This document shows, piece by piece, positions 7,849-16,234 of a stretch of 64,000 nucleotides of DNA (positions are counted from its first letter, which is position 1; each line of letters begins with the position of its first letter). The notes under the pieces were generated by a model. It did not search any database and was not told the DNA's origin. It saw nothing but the letters and a program-made list of their open reading frames with translations. The stretch covers positions 434,001 through 498,000 of the forward strand of contig NZ_FNIE01000003.1 in assembly GCF_900103985.1 (NCBI RefSeq), written 5' to 3'. Position numbers and translations under genes: made by a program. This DNA is from Actinacidiphila guanduensis (lineage in GTDB: Bacteria; Actinomycetota; Actinomycetes; Streptomycetales; Streptomycetaceae).

Positions 7849-9417
7849 TCAGGGGAAAGGCCAGGGGTTGGGGGTGCAGGTGGGACCTCCGTCCAGGGAC
7901 AGGAACTTGGTCTGCTGCATCATCACCGGCGCCGGCGCGCCCTCCTTCGGGCACCCGACGTGGCCGTGCCCGAGCCGGTGCCCGACCTCGTGGTTGACGA
8001 GCATCTGCCGGTACTCGAGCATGCGCCCGCTGCCGTACGTGGCCGCGCCCCGCGCCCACCGGTAGGCGTTGATCATCGTCCGGGGAGTCGACGCCGAGTC
8101 ACATGACACGTTGTCAACTCTTGTGTCCAATCCGGACTTCGCACACCACTTGTCGGTGGTGCCCGGACTGGCGAGGGTGACGACGATGTCAGCCGGGCCT
8201 GTTGACACCCGCTCGAAGGTCATGGCGCCGCCGTGGCCCCAACTGCGCGGGTCGTTGAGGGTCTTGAAGACCGCGTCGGAGAAGAGCCCGGCGTCCAGCG
8301 GCAGGCCCTTCTCGACGTCCACCCGGAAGCGCACCACCTTGCCGCGGCCCGGGGCGGCCTGGTGACCGGGCACGGTGGTGAAGTCGCCGGACAGGCTGAG
8401 CCCGGGGTCCAGCGGGTACTGCCGGGACATCAGCGCGTCGTAGTCCGGTGCCGCCGTCGCCGTCGCGGTGGCGCTCGCCGAGGGCGCGGCCGCGGGGTCC
8501 TCCCCCGCCGCCGGGCGGGTCCCGCCACCGGGGCGGCCGTCGCCGCCGGTGTGGCGATGATCACTGCGGTGGACGTGCATGCCGACCACGACGGCCAGAG
8601 TCGTCATCACCGCGGCGGCCGCGATGCCGCTGAGCGCACGGCCCCTGCCGCGCTTGGCCGGCGGCGCGGCCGCCGCCGCGTCGGCCGGTTCCGGTTCCGG
8701 TGCGGGCTCGGCGGCCGGGCGCGCCGGCCGGGGCGGCGGGGGCACGTCGAAGGCGTCGACGAACTCCTGTCGCAGTCGCGGGACCGGCCGTCCGGCGGCG
8801 GGCGGGCGATCGGCACCGCCACCGCCGGACGCGGTGTCGTGGGCCGCCCAGTCCGCGGCCCACTCCTCCACGAGTTCGGCCGCCCGGTCCCGGTGCCCGG
8901 CGGCCGCGGCGGGCCAGGTGCCGGAGCGGCCCCAGGCGGCGTGCTCCGGGTGCTCGGGGTGCTGGGCGTGCCCCAGCCGGTCGCCCAGCCGGTCACCGAG
9001 CCGGTCACCGAGCCGGTCGCCGAGCCGGTCGCCGAGCCGGTCGCCGAGCCGGTCGAAGGTGCCGCCGGGCCGCTGCCCGGGGACGTGCGGTCCGGTGGGC
9101 CGCACCGGCACGAAGTAGTCGCTCTCCTCGGCGGGCCCGCGGCGCCGCCGCCCGGTGCCGGGCGGGCCCGAGGGCAGCGTGCCGCTGATGTAGCCGGGGG
9201 TACCGGGCGCGGGCGGCGCGGGCAGGTCGAGGCCGTCCGGACCGAACGGGTCGAGGGGTTCGAAGGCGTCGAACGGGTCCGTACCGCCCAGGGGGGCGCG
9301 ACTGCCGCCGCCCGTACTGCCCGTGTTCCTCGTGCCGCCTGTACCGCCTGTACCGGATATCCCCCGGTCCAGGCGGTCCCCGTCGTCCGGGCCGCCCGGT
9401 GCGCTGTGCCTGCCCAC
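7849..9417 (-). CDS. DUF3152 membrane-anchored putative zinc metallopeptidase
   Basis: The 522-residue protein has a long disordered cytoplasmic part, one membrane helix near residues 260-283 (ALSGIAAAAVMTTLAVVVG) and an extracytoplasmic DUF3152 domain. That domain contains the zinc-binding motif HEVGHRLGHGH at about 476-486 and several cysteines (KWCAKS, NVSCDS, VGCPK) that may pair. Seven DRLG tetrapeptides in a row occupy residues 122-149. I chose the GTG at 9417, 8 nt past the hydrolase stop and about 12 nt after GGGAGC; much longer open frames upstream overlap the hydrolase. From memory, M. tuberculosis Rv3207c is the equivalent gene. Substrate unknown. Confidence 0.85.
   Translation of the reverse strand: MGRHSAPGGPDDGDRLDRGISGTGGTGGTRNTGSTGGGSRAPLGGTDPFDAFEPLDPFGPDGLDLPAPPAPGTPGYISGTLPSGPPGTGRRRRGPAEESDYFVPVRPTGPHVPGQRPGGTFDRLGDRLGDRLGDRLGDRLGDRLGDRLGHAQHPEHPEHAAWGRSGTWPAAAAGHRDRAAELVEEWAADWAAHDTASGGGGADRPPAAGRPVPRLRQEFVDAFDVPPPPRPARPAAEPAPEPEPADAAAAAPPAKRGRGRALSGIAAAAVMTTLAVVVGMHVHRSDHRHTGGDGRPGGGTRPAAGEDPAAAPSASATATATAAPDYDALMSRQYPLDPGLSLSGDFTTVPGHQAAPGRGKVVRFRVDVEKGLPLDAGLFSDAVFKTLNDPRSWGHGGAMTFERVSTGPADIVVTLASPGTTDKWCAKSGLDTRVDNVSCDSASTPRTMINAYRWARGAATYGSGRMLEYRQMLVNHEVGHRLGHGHVGCPKEGAPAPVMMQQTKFLSLDGGPTCTPNPWPFP
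8971..9054 (-). repeat. Seven 12-bp tandem repeats encoding DRLG
   Basis: Seven perfect-length 12-bp units differing mainly at the codon for Gly encode (DRLG)x7 in the cytoplasmic part of the DUF3152 protein. The charge alternation would suit a helix or an interaction motif, and the near-identical units make copy-number change by slippage likely. Confidence 0.92.
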
Positions 9418-9425
9418 GCTCTCGC

Positions 9426-10430
9426 TCAGCTCCCGGTCGCCGCGGTCGTCGTCGGTTCCGCGAGGGCCCGCCCGCCACTGCGGTGGGCGAGGTCGTAGCG
9501 CAGGTCGCGGAAGGCCCGGGCCACCAGTTCGGGGTGCTCCATCATCGCCACGTGGCCGCTGCCGGGGATGACCAGCAGCCGCCGGTCGCGGAAGGCGCGG
9601 GCGGCACGGCGGCCGCTCTTCGGCGACACCAGCTTGTCCCGGCCGCCGTACACCAGCAGCGTCGGGGCGAGCACCCGCTCGGCCTGGCGCCACAGCGCGT
9701 GCTGCCCGCCGAGGGTGTACGCGTCCACGATGCCGCGGGTCGAGCGCACCATCACGTCCCAGAAGTACGGCAGGGCGAGCCGCCGGTCGTACTCCGCGGC
9801 CGCCTCCTCTCGGGTTCGCGGGTCCACCACCGCCGGGTCGCCGTAGCACAGCGCCAGCAGGGCGGCGGTGCGCCGCTCCACGCTCCAGTCGCGGGTCAGC
9901 CGCCCGTACAGCGCGACCATGCCCGGCACCGCGGCCAGGGCCGTCGGCCAGGCGGTGCGCTGCGGCGGGACCTCGGGCAGCGCGGGCGAGACCAGGGTCA
10001 GCGTGCGCACCAGGTCGGGCCGGGCGGCGGCGACCTTCACCGCCACCGCGCCGCCCATGGAGTTGCCGAACAGGTGCACCGGACCGCGCCCCCCGGCGTC
10101 CAGCAGCCGGATCACCGCCCGGGCGTGCCCGGGGATCGAGTAGTCGCCGTCGTCGGGCGGCGGCGAGTGGCCGAAGCCCGGCAGGTCCAGCGCCTCGGGG
10201 GCCACGCTGCCCTCCAGCCGCGCCATCAGCGCCGACCAGTTCTGCGAGGAGCCGCCCAGGCCGTGCACGAACAGCGCCGGCTCCAGGCCGGGCCCGGGGC
10301 GGGAGCGGACCACCAGGCTGAACCCGGGCAGCCGGACCGTGCGGGCCGACTCCCCGTCGGCGAGCAGCGGGCCCCTGGGGGGCACGGACACCGGTGCGAC
10401 GGCCGCATTGGAGTGATCGGTCGTGGGCAT
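9426..10430 (-). CDS. Alpha/beta hydrolase
   Basis: A 334-residue cytoplasmic alpha/beta hydrolase. The nucleophile elbow is GNSMGG with Ser124, the acid is in YGGRDKLVSP and the histidine in GSGHVAMMEHPE. FVHGLGGSSQNW forms the oxyanion region. The cap sequence does not point to a specific substrate; esterase, lipase or C-C hydrolase are all possible. No Shine-Dalgarno is present, but TAACAT lies 6 nt before the ATG at 10430, so a leaderless message is likely. It is 8 nt upstream of the DUF3152 gene and probably co-transcribed with it. Confidence 0.88.
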   Translation of the reverse strand: MPTTDHSNAAVAPVSVPPRGPLLADGESARTVRLPGFSLVVRSRPGPGLEPALFVHGLGGSSQNWSALMARLEGSVAPEALDLPGFGHSPPPDDGDYSIPGHARAVIRLLDAGGRGPVHLFGNSMGGAVAVKVAAARPDLVRTLTLVSPALPEVPPQRTAWPTALAAVPGMVALYGRLTRDWSVERRTAALLALCYGDPAVVDPRTREEAAAEYDRRLALPYFWDVMVRSTRGIVDAYTLGGQHALWRQAERVLAPTLLVYGGRDKLVSPKSGRRAARAFRDRRLLVIPGSGHVAMMEHPELVARAFRDLRYDLAHRSGGRALAEPTTTAATGS

Positions 10431-10557
10431 GCGCCAATGTTACGAGGCGATCACGCACCTTGCCGGTGTGTTCGCCGCCACAAGTGGTCAGAAGCATCTC
10501 AGGGCCCATAGGCTCCCTGGAGACGCTCGACTCGCACCGGTACCACGAGGAGGCGCC

Positions 10558-10827
10558 ATGTCCCACCCGACCGACCGCACCGAGAACCCCGCCGGGAAGG
10601 CGGCCGGCACCAAGGCCGCGGACCCCGCGAACACCGGGGATGCGGAGGAGAACGACCTCGACCTGGAGGCGCCCGAGGCGGACGCCGCCGAGCAGCGCGC
10701 GGACGTGGTGCCCGGCGAGGAGGCCGACGAGGGCGAGCAGGCCCCGCCCTCCGGCATCGAGGCGGACCCGGCGGACGAGGCCGAGCAGCACCGCGTGGTG
10801 ACCCTCGACGAGGACGACTACCGGTGA
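10558..10827 (+). CDS. Small acidic protein, unknown function
   Basis: An 89-residue hydrophilic, strongly acidic protein (for example EENDLDLEAPEADAAEQ and a DEDDYR end) with no membrane segment and no recognisable domain. It is probably intrinsically disordered. The ATG at 10558 has a strong GAGGAGG site 5 nt upstream, which decides the start over an in-frame ATG farther upstream. It is divergent from the hydrolase gene and precedes the TetR gene. Confidence 0.72.
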   Translation: MSHPTDRTENPAGKAAGTKAADPANTGDAEENDLDLEAPEADAAEQRADVVPGEEADEGEQAPPSGIEADPADEAEQHRVVTLDEDDYR

Positions 10828-10849
10828 CCGCCCCCTGCGGCGGCCTGCG

Positions 10850-10895
10850 GCGCGCCCTGCCCGGGAGTACCTCGCGCGCCCTGCCCGGGAGTACC
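10850..10895. repeat. Direct repeat, two 22-bp copies
   Basis: GCGCGCCCTGCCCGGGAGTA plus two bases occurs at 10850-10871 and again at 10874-10895, a 24-bp period, between the small acidic gene and the TetR regulator. Spacing near two helical turns would allow a dimeric protein to bind, or it may be simple duplication. Confidence 0.8.
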
Positions 10896-11011
10896 AGGGT
10901 GTGAGAATGTGCGGCCGCGGGCGGCACGAGGCCGTTACCCAAAAGTACGATGGCCACCGCGGTGCATTCCGGCAGGACCCGCACCGGAACCCTCACGAAC
11001 TGGGAGGCGGC

Positions 11012-11671
11012 GTGACAGCCATCGAGCAGACTCAGGCACGGCCGCGCGGCACCCGTCTGCCCCGCCGGGCCCGGCGCGAACAGCTGCTGGGCGCGGCACA
11101 GGAAGTCTTCGTCGCCCAGGGTTACCACGCGGCCGCGATGGACGACATCGCCGAGCGGGCCGGCGTCAGCAAACCGGTGCTCTACCAGCACTTCCCCGGC
11201 AAGCTCGAACTCTACTTGGCCCTGCTCGACCAGCACTGCGAGTCACTGCTGCACGCGGTGCGTACCGCGCTGGCGTCCACCACGGACAACAAGCAGCGCG
11301 TCGAGGCGACCATGGACGCCTACTTCGCCTACGTCGAGGACGAGGGCGGCGCCTTCCGGCTGGTCTTCGAGTCCGACCTGACGAACGAGCCGGCCGTGCG
11401 CGAGCGGGTGGACAAGGTGGCGCTGCAGTGCGCCGAGGCGATCAGCGAGGTCATCGCCGAGGACACCGGGCTCGCCCCCGAGCACTCCATGCTGCTGGCC
11501 GTGGGCCTGGGCGGCGTCTCGCAGGTGGTGGCCCGCTACTGGCTGGCCAGCGGCAGCGACGTGCCGCGCGAGACCGCGGTCTCGCTGCTCAGCTCGCTCG
11601 CCTGGCGGGGCGTCGCCGGCTTCCCGCTGCACGGCGCGGAAGGCCACCACGGGACCGACGGGCACCACTGA
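11012..11671 (+). CDS. TetR/AcrR-family transcriptional regulator
   Basis: The 219-residue protein has an N-terminal TetR DNA-binding domain (about 20-75) with the recognition part MDDIAERAGVSKPVLYQHF, then an all-helical ligand-binding and dimerisation domain. The GTG at 11012 follows GGGAGG by 4 nt and is preferred over longer frames. TetR proteins usually repress neighbours until a ligand binds; its target is not evident. It sits next to the DUF3107 gene, a pairing that I recall from mycobacteria (Rv3208/Rv3208A), which argues for a conserved housekeeping link rather than resistance. Confidence 0.92.
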   Translation: MTAIEQTQARPRGTRLPRRARREQLLGAAQEVFVAQGYHAAAMDDIAERAGVSKPVLYQHFPGKLELYLALLDQHCESLLHAVRTALASTTDNKQRVEATMDAYFAYVEDEGGAFRLVFESDLTNEPAVRERVDKVALQCAEAISEVIAEDTGLAPEHSMLLAVGLGGVSQVVARYWLASGSDVPRETAVSLLSSLAWRGVAGFPLHGAEGHHGTDGHH

Positions 11672-11672
11672 A

Positions 11673-11775
11673 GGGCCACTGACGGGCCGCTGACAGGGCG
11701 CTGTGGGGCCGCCGGCGAGCCACTGACGGGCCGCCGGCAGGCCGCTCTCGGGCCACCGGCAAGCCGCTGCCGCGC
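11673..11775. repeat. Short GC-rich degenerate repeats after the TetR gene
   Basis: GGGCC-A/G-CTGACGGGCC-type units recur four to five times in about 100 bp directly after the TetR stop codon. They could form alternative weak hairpins and act as a terminator. No coding signal is seen in the 261-bp gap. Confidence 0.45.
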
Positions 11776-11932
11776 CCTCCGGGGTCCCCGGGGGCGCCGC
11801 CCGGCGGTCGCCGGTTGTTCGCTCACGGCGTTCCCGGCGTGTCCGATGCGGCCCGCCACGCCGGGCTAGTCTGTGCAGCGTACGGCGCGAGAGGACCGCG
11901 CACACCGCCCGACCATCGGAGGTATCCAAGCC

Positions 11933-12163
11933 GTGGAGGTCAAGATCGGCGTGCAGCACGCGCCGCGCGAGATCAACATCGAGAGCGCGCAGTCGGCGGA
12001 CGAGGTGGAGACCGCCGTCGCCGAGGCGCTGTCCGGCACGTCCAAGCTGCTGACCCTGGTGGACGAGCACGGCCGCAAGGTCCTGATCCCCGCCGACCGT
12101 CTCGCCTACGTCGAGATCGGCGAGCCCGCCACCCGCCGGGTGGGCTTCGGCGCGGCCCTCTGA
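11933..12163 (+). CDS. DUF3107 family small protein
   Basis: A 76-residue protein that begins VEVKIGVQHAPREINIESAQ and ends with YVEIGEP, matching the DUF3107 family (TB9.4 in M. tuberculosis, from memory). The GTG at 11933 follows CGGAGG by about 10 nt. It is a small alpha/beta protein of unknown role, nearly universal in actinobacteria. It is followed immediately by a strong bidirectional terminator, so it is the end of its transcription unit. Confidence 0.9.
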   Translation: MEVKIGVQHAPREINIESAQSADEVETAVAEALSGTSKLLTLVDEHGRKVLIPADRLAYVEIGEPATRRVGFGAAL

Positions 12164-12186
12164 CGCGGGCGGCACCGGCAGCATCC

Positions 12187-12220
12187 AAAAGCCGCATCCC
12201 CTCCCGGGGGTGCGGCTTTT
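12187..12220. terminator. Rho-independent-type terminator after the DUF3107 gene
   Basis: AAAAGCCGCA and TGCGGCTTTT flank a C/G-rich loop region, giving a stem of at least 10 bp with A-tract and T-tract flanks. It could work on both strands. Confidence 0.92.
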
Positions 12221-12363
12221 GCGTGCCCGGCGGGGGGACGCGGCCACGTCGCGTTCACAGCGGGCGAACAAGCGGAGGGCATGGTCCCGTTTCATGGCGG
12301 CGTTGTTACGGGTAGGTAGCGTCCCGTACGGGCGTAGCCGCATGCCACCGAGGGGAGTTGACG

Positions 12364-12633
12364 ATGCTTTGGAACGCCGTCGCCTTTGCCGTGCTGGGGC
12401 TGGTGGTCTCGTGGGCGGCCGGGCGGGTGTTCCCCGCCCGGCTGGGGCTGAGCCCGCTCACCCTGGCCACCGGGCCGGTGGCCGCGCTCATCGGCGGCCT
12501 CGTCGCGTTCAGCGTCGTCGGTGAACGCCACCCGGAGCTGACGTATCCCGCCGCCGCGCTCACCGCGGCGGTGCTGCTGAGCCTGCTGGCCGGCCCGCCC
12601 CGGCGCGGCCGCCACGCCAAGGCCGGGGTCTAG
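12364..12633 (+). CDS. Small membrane protein
   Basis: An 89-residue protein with three hydrophobic segments (NAVAFAVLGLVVSWAAG, LTLATGPVAALIGGLVAFSVV, YPAAALTAAVLLSLLAG) and a basic C-terminus. No family function is known to me. The ATG at 12364 is 6 nt after GGGGAG; an in-frame TTG two codons earlier overlaps that site and is less likely. It faces the ferritin-like gene across a terminator. Confidence 0.75.
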   Translation: MLWNAVAFAVLGLVVSWAAGRVFPARLGLSPLTLATGPVAALIGGLVAFSVVGERHPELTYPAAALTAAVLLSLLAGPPRRGRHAKAGV

Positions 12634-12639
12634 CCGGGC

Positions 12640-12670
12640 CCGGTTCCCGCCGGGGTTGAGGGGGAACCGG
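12640..12670. terminator. Hairpin between convergent genes
   Basis: CCGGTTCCC and GGGAACCGG form a 9-bp stem with a 13-nt loop in the gap between the small membrane protein and the ferritin-like gene. Confidence 0.65.
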
Positions 12671-12698
12671 CGGCGCGTCGGAAGGAACCTGCGGCGCG

Positions 12699-13445
12699 TC
12701 AGGCGGCCAGGCCGAGCGCGGCCATCCGCTTGGTGTGCGCCTCGGTGATCCGGGAGAACATCCGGCCCACCTCGGCCAGGTCGAAGCCGTCGGCGACACC
12801 GCCGACCAGCATCGTGGACAGCGCGTCCCGGTCGGCGACCACCCGCTGCGCCTGCGAGAGCGCCTCGCCCATCAGCCGCCGCGCCCACAGCGCCAGCCGC
12901 CCGCCGACCCGCGGGTCGGCCGCGATGGCCGCGCGGACCTTCTCCACCGCGAAGGAGGCGTGCCCGGTGTCGTCGAGAACGGCGAGCACCAGCTCGCGGG
13001 TGTCGGAGTCGAGCCGGGCGGCGACCTCGCGGTAGAAGTCGGAGGCGATGGCGTCGCCGACGTACGCCTTGACCAGGCCCTCCAGCCAGTCCGAGGGCGC
13101 GGTCTGGCGGTGGAAACCGTCCAGGGCCGCGGCGAAGGGGGCCATGGCGTCGTTGGGCGCCTCGCCGATCGAGGCCAGCCGGTCGCGCAGCCGCTCGTAG
13201 TGGTGGAACTCGGCGGTCGCCATCGCGGCCAGCTCCGCCTTGTCCTCCAGGGTCGGCGCGAGCTTCGCGTCGTCGGCGAGCCGCTCGAAGGCGGCCAGCT
13301 CCCCGTAGGCCAGTGCGCCCAGCAGGTCCACCACGGCGGCCCGGTACTGCGGCTGCGCACTGGCCTCCGCCCAGTCCTGTGCGGCGATCCCGGTGACCGG
13401 GGGCTGCGGCTTCGCGTCCGTCGACTCAGGCGTCTCGTCGTCCAT
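12699..13445 (-). CDS. Ferritin-like fold protein
   Basis: A 248-residue, mostly helical protein. Candidate metal ligands are in AEFHHYERL (E..H) and DDTGHASFAVEKV, as in ferritin-like or rubrerythrin-like bundles; Glu/His spacing is not the full canonical diiron set, so metal binding is uncertain. I recall that it precedes the DEAD-box helicase gene in mycobacteria too (Rv3210c). TATTGT lies 7 nt before the ATG at 13445 and no Shine-Dalgarno is seen, suggesting a leaderless message. Confidence 0.82.
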   Translation of the reverse strand: MDDETPESTDAKPQPPVTGIAAQDWAEASAQPQYRAAVVDLLGALAYGELAAFERLADDAKLAPTLEDKAELAAMATAEFHHYERLRDRLASIGEAPNDAMAPFAAALDGFHRQTAPSDWLEGLVKAYVGDAIASDFYREVAARLDSDTRELVLAVLDDTGHASFAVEKVRAAIAADPRVGGRLALWARRLMGEALSQAQRVVADRDALSTMLVGGVADGFDLAEVGRMFSRITEAHTKRMAALGLAA

Positions 13446-13944
13446 GGCCCGCACAATAGCCAAACCGGCGGGTGACGAGGGCGGGCGGCGAGGTCCGGTG
13501 CCGTACGCCATGGGCCTCCGCGGCCCGACGGGCACGGCACGGGGTTGCCGCACCGCCCGGATACGGTGCGGCGCGGCCCTCCGCAGCGCCCGTTCCTGCC
13601 CGATCGCAGTGGAACGAAACACATGATCGGGTGCAGCTGGGCGTTTCCGGGGTAGAGTGGTAATGCACCCGCCGAGAAGTCGGTCACGTGACGACGGCCG
13701 GCGGGCGACGTGTGCAACACCTGGATGCCCGGTCGGTGGCCCGATCGGCTCCGAACCGACCGCCTTCCCGCCATCGGGAGGGGCCCACTCGCGGCATCAG
13801 CGAGGGCAGCGGTCCCGCGCTCCGCGGCCGACCTATGGCCGAACGACACCTCTGCGCGGTCAGCGACCGGCGCCGTCCCTTAGGCGCTCCGGTGGCTCGA
13901 CCCCCCTTGCCGCCAGTGCCGCGTCTCACAGAAGAGGCAACATC
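13446..13944 (+). promoter_or_regulatory. Promoter and long 5' leader of the helicase gene
   Basis: About 500 bp separate the divergent ferritin-like and helicase genes. A TAGAGT hexamer at 13653-13658 is a reasonable -10 element, which would give a leader near 280 nt. Within the leader are the perfect palindrome GTCACGTGAC (13683-13692) and a stem CGGTCGGT/ACCGACCG. No open frame with coding character is seen. Long structured leaders are common for cold-responsive RNA helicases, which is inference here. Confidence 0.5.
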
Positions 13945-16119
13945 CTGACCACCACGACTTTCCGCAGCCTCGGGATCCTCCCCGAGACCGCCGAGGCCCT
14001 GGACGCCGTCGGCATCACCACCCCCTTCCCCATCCAGGAGATGACCCTCCCGGTCGCCCTCGCCGGCAACGACGTGATCGGCCAGGCCAAGACGGGCACC
14101 GGCAAGACCCTCGGGTTCGGCCTGCCGCTGCTGGAGCGGATCACCGTGCCCGCCGATGTCGAGGCCGGCCGCGCCACGCCCGAGCAGCTCACCGACGCGC
14201 CGCAGGCGCTCGTCGTCGTCCCCACCCGCGAGCTGTGCCAGCAGGTCACCAACGACCTGCTCACCGCCGGCAAGGTCCGCGCGGTGCGGGTGGTCGCGAT
14301 CTACGGCGGACGCGCCTACGAGCCGCAGGTCGAGGCGCTGAAGAAGGGCGTCGACGTGGTCGTCGGCACCCCGGGGCGGCTGCTCGACCTGTCCGGCCAG
14401 CGCAAGCTCGACCTCAAGCACGTGCGCACCCTCGTCCTGGACGAGGCCGACGAGATGCTCGACCTCGGCTTCCTGCCCGACGTCGAGAAGATCATGGCGA
14501 TGCTGCCGGCCAAGCGGCAGACCATGCTTTTCTCGGCCACCATGCCCGGCGCGGTGATCAGCCTCGCCCGCCGCTACATGTCGCAGCCCACCCACATCCG
14601 CGCCACCGCGCCGGACGACGAGGGCGCGACCGTGGCCAACATCACCCAGCACATCTTCCGCGCCCACTCACTGGACAAGCCGGAACTGGTCGCGCGCGTG
14701 CTGCAGGCCGAGGGCCGCGGCCTGGCGATGATCTTCTGCCGCACCAAGCGGACCGCCGCGGACGTCGCCGAGCAGCTGGAGAAGCGCGGCTTCGCCGCCG
14801 GCGCCGTGCACGGCGACCTCGGGCAGGGCGCCCGCGAGCAGGCGCTGCGCGCCTTCCGCAACGGCAAGGTGGACGTCCTGGTCTGCACCGACGTCGCCGC
14901 CCGCGGCATCGACGTCGAGGGCGTCACGCATGTGATCAACTACCAGACGCCCGAGGACGAGAAGACGTACCTGCACCGGATCGGCCGCACCGGCCGCGCC
15001 GGCGCCTCCGGTACCGCCATCACGCTCGTGGACTGGGACGACATCCCGCGCTGGCAGCTGATCAACAAGGCGCTGGAACTGCCGTTCAACGAGCCGGAGG
15101 AGACGTACTCCACCTCCCCGCACCTCTACGAGCTGCTCGGCATCCCCGAGGGCACGAAGGGGATACTGCCCCGGGCCGAGCGGACCCGGGCCGGGCTCGA
15201 CGCCGAGGCCGTGGAGGACCTGGGCGAGACCGGGTCCCGCGGGCCGCGCCGCGGGCGCTCCCAGGCACCGGCCGCGGAGCCGCGCCCCGCGCGCACCCGC
15301 ACGCCGCGCCAGCGGCGGCGCACCCGGGGCGGCGAGACGGTCGCCCCCGGCGGTGCCGGCGAGACGGCTGCTCCCGCGTCGGCCATTCCCGCGCCCGCGG
15401 AGCCGGTGGACGGCGAGGCGCGCCGCACCCCGCGGCGCCGCCGCCGCACCCGCGCCGGTGCGGCCGCCGCTCCCGAGACGGTACGTGAGTCGGTGGCTCC
15501 GGCCGAGCCGGTCGCAGTGCTCGACCCGCCGCTCGCACCCCCGGCCGAGAAGCCGGCCCGCCGCCGCACCCGCAAGTCCGCTGCCGCGGAGCCCGCGGTG
15601 GAGACGGCGGAGCCGGCGGAGCCGGCGGTGAAGACGGCCGAGCCCGCGGTGGGAACGGCGGAGCCGGCGGTCGAGACGGTGGAGCCTGTCGCGCCGAAGC
15701 CGGCGCGCAAGCGGGCCCCGCGGAAGACCGCGGCGGCGACGGCTGCGACAGCTACGGCGGTTGCGACCGACGTGGCACCCGCGGCGGCGCCCGCCGAGGA
15801 AGCGAAGCCCGCGCGCAAGCGTGCGCCCCGCAAGACGGCGACCGCTGCCGCCGAGGCCGTAGTGGACGAGGTGCAGCCCCAGCCTGCCGCCCCGAAGCGC
15901 ACCCGCAAGACGGCGGCGCCCGCGACCGCCGCGACGGCCGCAGCCACCGAGGAGGAGCCGAAGCCGGCCCGCAAGCGGGCCCCGCGCAAGACCGCGACCG
16001 CGGCCGCAACCACGGAGGCGGCGCCCACCGAGGAAGCGAAGCCCGCCCCCCGCAAGCGAGCCTCGCGCAAGGCCGCGACCGCGGCCGAGATCCCGGCCCC
16101 GGCAGCCCCCCAGCAGTAG
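13945..16119 (+). CDS. rhlE: DEAD-box RNA helicase with basic repetitive tail
   Basis: The 724-residue protein has a complete helicase core up to about residue 405: Q motif (FPIQ), AKTGTGKT with Lys54, PTREL, DEAD at 166-169, SAT, ARGID and HRIGRTGRAG. It would unwind RNA duplexes in ribosome assembly or decay. The remaining 320 residues are low-complexity Ala/Pro/Lys/Arg/Glu. They include four KPARKRAPRKTA-like units at about 585, 620, 673 and 699, resembling histone H1-like nucleic-acid-binding tails. No ATG or GTG fits the family N-terminus; a CTG at 13945 lies 7 nt after GAAGAGG and is the best start. The symbol follows the mycobacterial neighbour and is tentative. Confidence 0.88.
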   Translation: MTTTTFRSLGILPETAEALDAVGITTPFPIQEMTLPVALAGNDVIGQAKTGTGKTLGFGLPLLERITVPADVEAGRATPEQLTDAPQALVVVPTRELCQQVTNDLLTAGKVRAVRVVAIYGGRAYEPQVEALKKGVDVVVGTPGRLLDLSGQRKLDLKHVRTLVLDEADEMLDLGFLPDVEKIMAMLPAKRQTMLFSATMPGAVISLARRYMSQPTHIRATAPDDEGATVANITQHIFRAHSLDKPELVARVLQAEGRGLAMIFCRTKRTAADVAEQLEKRGFAAGAVHGDLGQGAREQALRAFRNGKVDVLVCTDVAARGIDVEGVTHVINYQTPEDEKTYLHRIGRTGRAGASGTAITLVDWDDIPRWQLINKALELPFNEPEETYSTSPHLYELLGIPEGTKGILPRAERTRAGLDAEAVEDLGETGSRGPRRGRSQAPAAEPRPARTRTPRQRRRTRGGETVAPGGAGETAAPASAIPAPAEPVDGEARRTPRRRRRTRAGAAAAPETVRESVAPAEPVAVLDPPLAPPAEKPARRRTRKSAAAEPAVETAEPAEPAVKTAEPAVGTAEPAVETVEPVAPKPARKRAPRKTAAATAATATAVATDVAPAAAPAEEAKPARKRAPRKTATAAAEAVVDEVQPQPAAPKRTRKTAAPATAATAAATEEEPKPARKRAPRKTATAAATTEAAPTEEAKPAPRKRASRKAATAAEIPAPAAPQQ

Positions 16120-16129
16120 CGAGCCCAAG

Positions 16130-16168
16130 GGTGCGGCACCCCAAGCAACAAGGGGTGCCGCACCTTTG
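16130..16168 (+). terminator. Strong terminator of the helicase gene
   Basis: A perfect 13-bp stem (GGTGCGGCACCCC / GGGGTGCCGCACC) with a 9-nt loop is followed by TTTGT, 11 nt after the helicase stop codon. Confidence 0.95.
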
Positions 16169-16234
16169 TCGTTCCCCGCCCACCCACCCCTACCAGCGTG
16201 GGCTACCCCCGCACCCCCTCAAAAGCCCCCCGAG

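Noticed and set aside
5437..8106. 889-codon plus-strand frame
   Set aside because: Antisense shadow of the binding-protein and permease genes; no family motifs, and it crosses the operon's promoter region.
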